DNA from: RGIG9379 sp031553005
Lineage (GTDB): Bacteria; Bacteroidota; Bacteroidia; Bacteroidales; Paludibacteraceae
Direction of reading: 5' to 3'
Assembly: GCA_031553005.1 (NCBI GenBank)
Contig: JAVBMA010000004.1
Location: 1 to 64,000 of the forward strand
Length of the DNA: 64,000 bases
A program made the translations under genes and the position numbers. Below are positions 52,313-62,400 of the stretch, one piece after another. Each line of letters begins with the position of its first letter. Within the stretch, counting starts at the first letter, position 1. The notes beneath the pieces are model-generated. The model had not been told where the DNA came from. It was given only the letters and a program-made list of their open reading frames with translations, and ran no database searches.

Positions 52313-53470
52313 TTACTGTTTTTTTATTTTTTGAAGGTATCCTTCAAGCCTGTCTAATCCTTTGCTTATATTCTCCATGGAGTTGGCATAGGAGAAACGA
52401 ACATATCCTTCTCCGTTTGAACCGAAATCGACTCCGGGAGTAATGCCTACATGTGCATTTTCCAATACATCGAAAGCAAATTTATAGGAGTCGTCTGTGA
52501 ATTTTCTTGCATTACAGAATACATAGAAAGCGCCTTGCGGTTCTGTTTCAATAACAAAACCCATTTCACGCAACCTGTTTATCATGTAGAGGCGTCGCTC
52601 ATTGTAAATTTCCCGGCGAGTTGCAACTTCCGGCTCGGAATCGCGCAAAGCGCTGATTCCTGCCCGCTGTGCGGTACTGGGGGCGCAAATAAAAAGATTC
52701 TGTTGTACTATTTGTAACGCCCGCATATAAGGTTTGGGAGCTATTAAAAAACCGAGGCGAAGACCTGTCATGGCATAACGTTTTGAAAAGCCGTTCAGGA
52801 CAAAAGCGTTGTCTGTGAATTCCAGAATGGAACGGGCCCTTCCGTTGTAGACCAATCCGTGATAAATTTCGTCGGAAATAATCGGAATATTTAATTTTGC
52901 CAATTCTTCATACACATTGTCCGAAACCAACGTCCCGGTCGGATTCATGGGCGAGTTGACAAATATGGCCCGCGTTTTTGGCGTGATTGCTTTTTTTACC
53001 TCTTCTATCGGGTATTGGAATCCGTCCGCAGCCGAGATATTTACCGAAACCGGAGTGGCATTGCACGAAAGGGCAAAATTACGGTAACACGGATAACCCG
53101 GATTGGATATGATAACCTGGCTTCCTGCTTCGCAAAGTACTTGCAAAACCATCAGGATAGCGGGAGATGAACCCGATGTTACGACAATACATTCCGGATC
53201 GACGGTTACTCCGTATTCTTTTTTATAGAAAGCAGAAATTTCTTCCCTTAATTGAGGATCTCCTAAAGAGTGAGTATAATGAGTACGATTGTCCAGATAA
53301 GCCTGCCGCGCTGTCTCAACGATACATTTGGAAGGGTTAAAGTCCGGTTCTCCTACTTCAAGATGAACGATGTCTATGCCTTGTTTTTGTAGTTCCACAG
53401 CCCGTTCCAACACGTCCATTACAATAAAAGGGGTCATTTGTGAAACCGCAGGATTGATATGTATACTCAT
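52313..53470 (-). CDS. PLP-dependent class I/II aminotransferase
   Basis: A 385-residue fold-type I aminotransferase. The PLP lysine is in NGFSKRYAMTGLRLGF, the Asp/Tyr for the cofactor ring in ISDEIYHGLVY, and the substrate Arg near YVRFSYANSMENI. The N-terminal VHLEVGEPDFNPSKC is of the aspartate-aminotransferase group. The exact substrate cannot be told. It has its own promoter and lies upstream of glyS on the same strand, separated by repeats. Confidence 0.9.
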   Translation of the reverse strand: MSIHINPAVSQMTPFIVMDVLERAVELQKQGIDIVHLEVGEPDFNPSKCIVETARQAYLDNRTHYTHSLGDPQLREEISAFYKKEYGVTVDPECIVVTSGSSPAILMVLQVLCEAGSQVIISNPGYPCYRNFALSCNATPVSVNISAADGFQYPIEEVKKAITPKTRAIFVNSPMNPTGTLVSDNVYEELAKLNIPIISDEIYHGLVYNGRARSILEFTDNAFVLNGFSKRYAMTGLRLGFLIAPKPYMRALQIVQQNLFICAPSTAQRAGISALRDSEPEVATRREIYNERRLYMINRLREMGFVIETEPQGAFYVFCNARKFTDDSYKFAFDVLENAHVGITPGVDFGSNGEGYVRFSYANSMENISKGLDRLEGYLQKIKKQ

Positions 53471-53491
53471 TTGTGCTTCGTTTTAATTTTA

Positions 53492-53499
53492 CAAAGATA
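53492..53499 (-). promoter_or_regulatory. -7 element of the aminotransferase promoter
   Basis: TATCTTTG on the minus strand, 22 bases before the start codon. Confidence 0.5.
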
Positions 53500-53649
53500 A
53501 AAAAATCAAGCTAAATGGGATTCCCATTTTTAGGAGTAAACAAGGATAATTTTGAATTTTAGGGTTAAATAGGTAGTTTGTTTGATTTATATTTAATATT
53601 TGTGTAAATCCGCTTTGTCAGTGCCATCGCGTTCAAAACGCAAATCGTT

Positions 53650-53840
53650 CCGTATGCAGCAGGTTAAATTAACGCGAGTTTTTGATATAAAGGAATCCTA
53701 TTCTGCCAAAAGCACTGCTGCTCCAACCTTCTTTGGATGCGAAGCGTTAAGAAAAGTTTTCTGTCTGACGACTGAAGGAAGGAGTTTAAAATGTTTTAAC
53801 GTAATGCAGAATCCACAGCGACGGCTTTGCCGCCGCTTCC
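53650..53840. repeat. Structured non-coding element, probably an interspersed repeat
   Basis: About 190 bases rich in inverted motifs: TTAACGC (53669-53675), GCGTTAA (53744-53750) and TTAACGT (53796-53802) can pair in alternative ways. AGAAAAGTTTTCT lies between them, and TGTCTGACGACTGAAGGAAG forms the core. A GC-rich hairpin (GCGACGGC-TTT-GCCGCCGC, 53818-53836) closes it. It is GC-richer than the flanks. I recall similar CTGACGACTGAAGGA elements between genes in other Bacteroidetes, but could not check. A 95-codon open frame crosses it and seems accidental. Confidence 0.45.
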
Positions 53841-53863
53841 TCTCTTATATACTGAGTATTCCC

Positions 53864-54526
53864 CTATTTAATTCCGGCCTCTTTTGACTTGTTCTCTATT
53901 CTGTTCCGGACATTTTTTAAAAAGCCGTCAAATCTCCATTCCATAATGTTTTTGTACCGGTTTTGAGTGAAGAAGAGATTGAAGAACCAACCAAACTGAA
54001 GTTGCGAATGAAGTGTGACAATAGATGTATTGTCCGTGTGAGGAATAGCTGTAATTGAGATTATTCCGTCCTGCAAAATTTTCACCTTCTTAGTAAGGTC
54101 TAAACTTACGGTTTTTCCACCTGAAGATTGCAAATATTTTTTTAACTCTCCGAGAATCTGAACCTGCATCTCTTTCTCATTTTTCATAACAACCAATAAA
54201 TTTAGGATATATTCGGAAGAACCCGGATCGTGCGAAACGCCTTTTTCGTATAGAAGCATATCTTCTTTAGCGCCCACATCTCCCAATCCGTGGAAAGCCC
54301 ATTCCAGGTTTGAAGTCGGGGCAGTCCTCATTCCCTGAAAAACTTCATCCAAGACTTCATTAGCAAACTGGCAAGGAGCCTTAACCATACAGACGCAATA
54401 GGTATGAAAATAACGGCCTTCCCCATATTCGGAGTAAACCTCATCTTTACCTTGATAATAGAACTGTTCCTGAGAAAACGACGGAAAAAATATAAGAGAC
54501 GATAAAACAACGAGTATCAGGCGCAT
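53864..54526 (-). CDS. Secreted hypothetical protein
   Basis: A 220-residue protein with a signal peptide (MRLILVVLSSLIFFPSFSQ). The mature part has three Cys (YCVCMVKAPC) close together and an alpha/beta pattern reminiscent of START-like folds (ILQDGIISITAIPHTDNTSI), ending in an amphipathic Lys-rich helix. I do not recognise the family. It is divergent from porT, with 310 bases between. Confidence 0.7.
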   Translation of the reverse strand: MRLILVVLSSLIFFPSFSQEQFYYQGKDEVYSEYGEGRYFHTYCVCMVKAPCQFANEVLDEVFQGMRTAPTSNLEWAFHGLGDVGAKEDMLLYEKGVSHDPGSSEYILNLLVVMKNEKEMQVQILGELKKYLQSSGGKTVSLDLTKKVKILQDGIISITAIPHTDNTSIVTLHSQLQFGWFFNLFFTQNRYKNIMEWRFDGFLKNVRNRIENKSKEAGIK

Positions 54527-54836
54527 AATATTTTATTTTAAGTTTAAAAAGATATGTGGTGTTTGGTCATCTGCAAATTAGAAATGATTATTCATACGGT
54601 TGATTTACTCAAAGAATATTTGTTAAGGAATGAGGATAAAGCAAACCGGATATAATTTTACGTAAAAAAAATCAGATATCATCTTTATTTAGCTAATAAT
54701 ATAGGAAATTTGGCATTTCTTCATTCTTGATAGCTTTATTTTTAATTATTAAAAACAAAAAAGGTTGTACATTTGTATGCTTAAAAAAATAAAATGCAAT
54801 AGAAAGCGTTATAAGTAAGAAATAAAATAGAAAGAC
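54527..54836. other. Divergent intergenic region before porT
   Basis: AT-rich, no gene. The porT promoter lies at the right end; I see no clear promoter for the minus-strand gene. Confidence 0.5.
54778..54785 (+). promoter_or_regulatory. -7 element of the porT promoter
   Basis: TACATTTG matches TAnnTTTG, 52 bases before the TTG start. Confidence 0.5.
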
Positions 54837-55547
54837 TTGAAGAAGATCGTTTTTAGCATATTATTATTGTGCCTTGCCATTTCCAATGTATTTCCACAAG
54901 GAAATTACCGGAACGCCCAGAATTTGATACACGTAGATAATAAACTATATCATTTTGGGTTCATTTTGGGACTTAATACAATGGATTTTAATATATCAAA
55001 CTCCGGTGTCGTAGATGCCGACGGAAAAATCTGGTATGCGGAACAAACTTCCCTTTCTACCGGATTTACGGTTGGGATAATCTCCGATTTACGTATTTTT
55101 GAATTCCTGAATCTCCGCTTTACTCCGGTTTTGCTGTTTGGCGACCGGACATTGACTTTTATAGATCAGGATAAAGGTAATGAAACCAATGTTGTTGTAA
55201 AATCCAGTTTGATCGATTTTCCCCTGCTTCTTAAATTCAGGGGACAACGGTATGGCAATTACCGCCCTTACCTGATTGGCGGGGTCAGTGCAACGTTAGA
55301 CCTGGGACGCCAAAGCGAAAATGTGATTATGCTGACCCAGATGGATTACGGAATTGAGTTTGGGGTAGGATTTGACATTTATTTGCCATACTTTAAATTG
55401 GCTCCTGAATTGAAGATGTTCCTCGGATTCGGAGACGTATTGGAACGTGACCGCCCTGAGATACAAAATATAGCAGATTTAAAATATACAAATGCAATAA
55501 CCAAACTTACTTCCCGCTTGTTTATTTTATCCTTTAATTTTGAGTAA
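54837..55547 (+). CDS. porT: PorT, T9SS outer-membrane component
   Basis: A 236-residue protein of the PorT/SprT family, an outer-membrane beta-barrel needed for type IX secretion. The signal peptide MKKIVFSILLLCLAISNVFP is followed by the family-typical HFGFILGLNTMDFNI, and alternating hydrophobic strands continue to the last residues LFILSFNFE. The only start that gives the signal peptide is TTG 54837. It fits with sprA at 56462 and the T9SS-tailed CotH proteins in this window. Confidence 0.85.
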   Translation: MKKIVFSILLLCLAISNVFPQGNYRNAQNLIHVDNKLYHFGFILGLNTMDFNISNSGVVDADGKIWYAEQTSLSTGFTVGIISDLRIFEFLNLRFTPVLLFGDRTLTFIDQDKGNETNVVVKSSLIDFPLLLKFRGQRYGNYRPYLIGGVSATLDLGRQSENVIMLTQMDYGIEFGVGFDIYLPYFKLAPELKMFLGFGDVLERDRPEIQNIADLKYTNAITKLTSRLFILSFNFE

Positions 55548-55725
55548 TCGGGCAGGTGATTTTGTAAGCAAAAAGCAGAGCTTTACATGCCTTTATTACT
55601 TATTGTTTATCTCTACCTAATCTCTAATTTTTAACAAATGACATATACACTTTTCCTCTTTTCACCGTTATTATAAGGAAATCTTTTTAAGATTGTTTAT
55701 CGGTTTACTTGTCTACAATCTAGTC

Positions 55726-55754
55726 TTGTAACTCGTAACTTTTTTATATCTTTG
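55726..55754 (+). promoter_or_regulatory. Promoter of ruvA (and probably sprA)
   Basis: TATCTTTG at 55747-55754 fits TAnnTTTG; TTG at 55726-55728 is at the right -33 spacing. The start codon is 37 bases downstream. Confidence 0.6.
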
Positions 55755-55790
55755 CGAATTTGATTTGAACATTATTATCTATCATACACA

Positions 55791-56378
55791 ATGTTAGAAT
55801 ATATTAAGGGTAATATTTCAGAATTGACACCGACATACGTAGTATTGGAAACGGGTCAAATCGGGTATTTTATTCATATATCGCTCAATACCTATGCCTC
55901 GTTGGAAAGTCAAAAAACTACCACACTATATATATATGAGGCAATAAGGGAAGATGCGTACACCTTATATGGATTTATTAATAAAGAAGAGAGGCAGCTT
56001 TTCTCGTTACTGATTTCCGTTTCCGGCATTGGGCCCAATACAGCCAGAATGATCCTGTCTTCATTTTCTGTTCCTGAATTGGAACATATAATAGCATCAG
56101 ATAATGTCAATCAGCTAAAAGGAGTCAAAGGAATAGGTTTAAAAACGGCCCAAAGAGTAATTATCGACTTGAAAGATAAAGTCCGGGGAATTTCGGATGC
56201 CGCAAGCTTTAATATGCCGGCGAATAGCATCAACACAAGCAGGGAAGAAGCGTTATCCGCACTTGTAATGTTAGGATTCAATCCGGCAGCTTCAGCCAAG
56301 GTGATAGACAAAATTGTATCCGAGTCTCCCGAATTGTCGCTGGAGAAAATTATTAAAGAAGCTTTAAAAAGAATGTAG
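55791..56378 (+). CDS. ruvA: Holliday junction branch-migration protein RuvA
   Basis: A 195-residue RuvA. Domain I opens MLEYIKGNISELTPTYVVLE, two helix-hairpin-helix motifs lie at about 75-95 (SVSGIGPNTARMILS) and 108-130 (VKGIGLKTAQRVIIDLKDK), and the RuvB-binding domain III is at 150-195. The usual RuvC/RuvB partners are not adjacent; sprA follows after 83 bases, an order I recall as conserved in Bacteroidetes. Confidence 0.97.
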   Translation: MLEYIKGNISELTPTYVVLETGQIGYFIHISLNTYASLESQKTTTLYIYEAIREDAYTLYGFINKEERQLFSLLISVSGIGPNTARMILSSFSVPELEHIIASDNVNQLKGVKGIGLKTAQRVIIDLKDKVRGISDAASFNMPANSINTSREEALSALVMLGFNPAASAKVIDKIVSESPELSLEKIIKEALKRM

Positions 56379-56461
56379 ATTATAATTGAATATTAAAGAT
56401 AAAAGTAAGGATAACGGTTAACCCCAAATTCCTTGTTTCACCTTTATTAATATCTCTTATC

Positions 56462-59400
56462 TTGAAAAAAAGGTTAAAACAAATAATATTTCTAAGCATT
56501 ATATTGAGTGGAGTCGTTCTTCTCTCCACTTACACTGTCGTCTCCTTTGCTCAAGGACTACAGCAAAATGATATTGCAGCTCCTCCGGCTGATGCGCCTG
56601 CAACAGTCGATGGTAATGAGGAATTGCATTATCCGCTTAACAAAACCGAAATTGTAACTTATGAAGACCTGCAATATCAATCACCTGCCGATTTAAAAGA
56701 CCCTTCAAACATTAATTCCAATATAGAATACGATCCCAATTCCGGACTATATATTTTCCGGACTAAGGTGGGAGATATGGATATTGCTACTCCTTTTGTT
56801 TTGAACGAAAGCGAGTATAATGAATATTCCCTCCAACAATCTATGAATGCCTATTGGGCATCAAAAAACCAAGGAGGAGGACCTGATAAAGACCAGTTGT
56901 CACTTAGTAATATCCATATTGGTTTAAGCCCGACGGCAGATAAAATTTTTGGTCCCGGAGGCGTGCAGCTTAAAACACAAGGATCGATAGACCTTTCATT
57001 CGGATTTAAAATTTCAAAAAGAGATAATCCGACGATTCCCGAACGCAACAGGAAAAATACAATTTTTGATTTCGATACTAAAATCCAATTAAGTGCCAAT
57101 GCAAAGGTGGGAGACAGGGTTAATTTTACCATGAACTACAACACCGAAGCAACTTTCGATTTTGACCAGAAATTGATCAAACTCTCTTATGAAGGAAAAG
57201 AAGATGATATTATCAAAAAGGTAGAAGCCGGAAATGTAAGTTTGCCGCTCTCCAGTTCATTGATTACGGGAAGCTCTGCTCTTTTCGGTATACGTACGGA
57301 TCTGCAGTTCGGAAAATTAAAGATTTCGGCTATTGCGTCCCAGCAAGAATCGGAAAGGAAAACGATAACAACACAAGGGGCACAGACCACCGATTTTCAA
57401 ATATCAGCATCCAATTACGATGAGAACAGGCACTATTTCTTGTCTTCCTACTTTTATAACAACTATGACGAATGGTGTAAAACACTTCCAAGTCCTACAT
57501 CGGGAATCGTTATTAACCGGATAGAAGTCTGGATTACGAATCGTTCTTCTTACGATAAACAAAGCCGGAATATCGTCGCTTTTACGGATTTGGGCGAATC
57601 ATCAAGCTCCAATCCTTACAATAGGGTAGATTCGCTTTACGGAGAACTTTTAAATGTTCCTTCTATTCGCGAGTTTCAATCGGCAACAGGCGCTCTCGAT
57701 GGTTTTACATACAGGCAAATGACGATGGGTGAGGATTTCGAAAAGCTGAATAGCGCCCGTTTGTTGCAATCTACCGAATATACCGTTAATAAACAATTAG
57801 GATATATCTCCCTTAAAACAGCACTTTCGTCGGACGATGTGCTTGCCGTTGCCTACGAGTATACGATGGGTGGAAAAGTTTATCAGGTAGGTGAGCTTAC
57901 TACCGATCCGATAAGCAAGGATAGTACGCAAACCGGATATATGCCCAGCCTTTATGTGAAGCTCTTGAAGAGTACCTCTGTATCCCCTTCTAACAAAAGA
58001 TTGTGGAATCTTTACATGAAAAATATTTATTCGCTGGGGTCATACAATATTCAAGCGGACAAATTTAAGCTGGATGTAACTTATTATTTCCAAAATGATA
58101 CTGTTGCCGCTTATTTGCCTTATATCCCGTCCGTTAATAAAACTATTTTACTCAGGATATTGAATTTAGACCGTCTGAATAAACGTTTGCAAGCTGCCCC
58201 TGACGGTTATTTTGATTTTCTGGAAGGATACACTGTCTATTCCAGTAATGGACGTATTATATTCCCTTCTACAAGGCCTTTTGATAAAGGTTTGATGGAT
58301 GGATACAAAACAGAAGCAGCCAGGCCATACACTTATCCTGAACTTTATGACTCAACACTTACCGTAGCTAAACAGTTTGCCGAAAAAGACAAATATGTCC
58401 TTAGCGGGGAGTACCGTTCTTCTTCAGGGGCAGAGATTCGCCTGGGAGCGACAAACGTACCGAGAGGTTCCGTAAGGGTTACCGCAGGCGGGCGGACATT
58501 GATTGAGAATGAAGGTTTTACTGTTGATTATAATATGGGTATTGTCCGTATTCTGGACGAAGTGGCGTTGGAATCTAATTCTCCGATCAGCGTAACGCTC
58601 GAAAGCCAGTCGTTTTTCAGTATGCAACGGAAATCCCTTGTCGGAACCAATGTAGAATATGCTTTTTCGGACAAGTTCTCTTTAGGAGGTACTATCTTGC
58701 ATCTTTCCGAGAAGCCGCTCACACAAAAAGTCGGGATTGGTAATGAACCGATGTCTAATACTATTTGGGGATTAAACGGTTCATATAAAACCGATTGGCA
58801 ATGGTTGACCAGTATGGTGGACAAAATACCGCTGATTGATGCTACAGCTCCTTCTTCAATAGCATTCTCCGGAGAGGTGGCGCAACTGATTCCGGGACAT
58901 CCCGATGTAATTGATCAGGGCGATAAGGGAGTTTCCTATATTGATGACTTTGAAGGTACCAGATCTTCTATTAATATTATGCACCCTTCGGCGTGGGTGT
59001 TATCAAGTACTCCGAAAGTTAGCTCAGGTAGGTTAAATTCAAAGCAATTTATTCGTCCTAATGACTCTTTCTGGCGCGATTATTTGCAGAGCCCGGATCT
59101 TGATAATATGGGATACGGGTTAAATCGTTCCTTGTTAGCATGGTATTATATTGACCAGATATTTACTCGCCCCGACAAGAATACTCCAAGCTATCTGCGG
59201 AATGATAATGAGCAGTTATCCAATCACTTTGTGAGAGAGGTAAAAGAGAGGGAAATTTTCCAGAATAAGGAAGCGTTGTATGACCAGACTGTTACTCAGC
59301 CAACCCTGAGCCTTGCTTATTATCCTAAAGAGAGAGGTCCGTATAACCTCGATGTAAGCGGAATGGGTACCGATGGATATTTGAAGAATCCGGAAGACCG

Positions 59401-62400
59401 CTGGGGAGGAATCATGCGTAAGGTAGATAATAGCGATTTTGAAAAATCAAATGTCGAATATATTGAATTTTGGTTAATGGACCCATTCGTATATTCAGAT
59501 ATGAATACAACTTCCGGGCAATTGGTTTTTAACCTTGGTGATGTATCCGAAGATGTGTTGAAAGATGGTCGTATCTCTTTTGAAAACGGACTTCCGACAA
59601 CCGGTAACCTAATAGAGACAGATACAACTATTTGGGGACGTGTGCCTAAAATTCAGGCGATTACGAACTCTTTTGACGTAAACTCGATTACGATGCAGGA
59701 TGTCGGTCTGGATGGATTGTCTACAGCCGATGAAATGCTTTTCGATCTTTCTTACCGGAAGTATTACGAAGCAATTAATGCGCTTATAACATCCGAGGCC
59801 CGCGACAGGTATAATTCGGAAGTATTCTCTCCGTTAAATGACCCTGCGGGAGATAATTTCCACCATTACAGAGGTTCAGATTATGACCAGATGCAACTTT
59901 CCATCCTCGACCGTTACAAGTATTATAACGGATTGGAAGGGAACTCATCCACGTCGTCAAGCGAGTATTCGACCGCATCAAGTATTTACCCGAATACGGA
60001 AGACTTGAATAACGACCGTACTCTAAACGAAAAAGAACAATATTACGAATACATTGTCGATATTGACAGGGATAAATTACAGAATCCTGCTGCATGGGAA
60101 AGTAATTTTATCGCCAATATGGTTGAATCTCTGGTAAGCCTTAAAAATGGATCTACCGAATCTATTAAATGGTATCAGTTTAAGATTCCGGTAAAAACTC
60201 CGAATAAACGCGCAGAAGGAGGAATTTCCGATTTCCGATCTATCCGTTTTGTTCGTATGTATATGACCGGATTCGGAGAAGAAACACATTTGCGTTTTGG
60301 TACACTGGAATTGGTTCGTACCGAATGGCGGACATACGACAGAAACGAAAATCTGGTGGATGCAACTGTTGCCCCTATTCTCAAAGGTACAGGTAAGATT
60401 GATATATCGGCGGTTAATATTGAAAACGATGCCGGGAAATTCCCCGTTCCTTATGTCCTTCCTCCCGGAACTTCGCGTGTGATTGATCCTAGCCAGACAC
60501 AATTACGTCAGGAAAATGAGCAATCCATGCTTATTCGTGTAGATAGCCTGGAGTCGGAAGATGCGCGTGCTGTCTATAAATCTGCAAATCTGGATATGCG
60601 CCGGTACGAACGGTTTAAAATGTTTGTCCACGCAGAAAAAATGGTAGATCGCGAGCCTATTCCCGATAATCGCCTTTATATATTCCTTCGTTTAGGATCG
60701 GATTTTTCTCAAAATTACTATGAGTATAAGATTCCTTTGATAATCACCCCTGATGGAGCTACTGACCCTTATGAAATATGGCCGGAACAAAATGCTTTTG
60801 ATTTTGCATTCAGTGTATTGACTAATCTGAAATTGCACAGGGATAAAAAGAAAGCAGCCGGAGTTGTCCGTTTCAATGAACGGTATTCTGAAATGGATGG
60901 AAAAAATATTGTTACCATAATCGGTAATCCCTCTATCGGAGAAGTTACTTCTATGATGATCGGGATACAAAATGAAGATAATATTAACCATGCAGCCGAG
61001 ATTTGGGTAAATGAGATGAGAATGACCGGATTTAGTGAAAAAGGTGGTTGGGGGGCATTGGCTAACCTCGGCATTGTATTTTCCGATTTGGGTGCATTGA
61101 ATGTTGGCGGAAGGGTGGAAACCGTCGGTTTTGGAGGAATTGAACAGAATGTAGATGAAAGGCGCTTGGATGACTATTACGAATATAATATTTCGACTTC
61201 GATCCAACTTGGTAAATTCTTTCCGGAAAAAGCAAAAGTAAACCTGCCGGTTACTTATACTTACTCCAAGCAGATTTCCAAACCTGAATACGATCCGTTG
61301 AATACCGACTTGAAATTGGATCAGACATTGGATAATCAGGATACAAAGGAACAACGGGATTCGGTCAAGAATCTCGCTCTTGACCAGACTACCTACAAAA
61401 GTCTGACACTCTCTAATGTGCGGGTAGGTATTGCAAGTAAAACCCCGATGCCTTACGATCCGGCAAACTTTTCGTTCAGCCTCGGATATAGCGAAGTATA
61501 TAATACCCGTCCTGAAGCCGAATATGATAAGACGCAAAACTATAAAGCTGCGTTTAATTATGTCTATTCGTTGAATCCGAAGCCGGTTGAACCTTTCCGC
61601 CGGATGAAACAATCGGAATATAATAAACTAATCCGGGATTTGAATTTTTATTACCTGCCAACCCAGATAGCGTTCAGTACTTCCATGAACCGGAGTTATA
61701 GCGAACTCCAACTGAGAAGCTTTAATATGCCTTACGTCAAGGATACTACATTTCCATTTATGACGTATGATAAAGACTGGACTTGGGACAGGACATCCGA
61801 TATTAAGTTTAATCTGACTAAGAGTTTGAAGTTTACATTCTCGTCTGCGATGAACTCCCTAATTACGGAAGTAATCCGTACGGAAAACGGATATCAGGAT
61901 ATTCCGATCAATAAGCAATACTTAAAGGATATCGGCGCTATAGATTGGTATGATGCATGGAAAGACACGGTATGGTCAAGCATTAAGCATTTTGGGACTC
62001 CGATTACTTATCAGCAACGATTTACAATTGCTTATGCTGTTCCGGTCAACAAACTTCCGTATTTAGATTGGGTTACGGCTAATGCTCAGTATACCGCAGA
62101 TTACATTTGGAATAAGGGCGCCGAACTGACATTGGGAGATCCTGTATCTACAACCGGAAATGCAGCTACCGGATCAAGGTTATGGGGTTTTGACGGAAGA
62201 ATGAATTTAGAAACTCTCTACAATCGTTCTGCTTATTTGAAAGAGATAAATAGAAAGTACTCTTCACGAAATACGGCAACAAAGAAAAAAGAACCGGAAA
62301 AGCCAAAGACATATGACCGGAAAAGCATCCGCTTGAAAAAGGATACTCCATTTAAGGTTACTCACCGGTTGAATACCAATAAATTGATTCTTTCGGTAAA

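Noticed and set aside
53600..53887. A 95-codon open frame on the plus strand
   Set aside because: It runs through the structured repeat element, overlaps the end of the minus-strand gene, and its translation has no coherent pattern.
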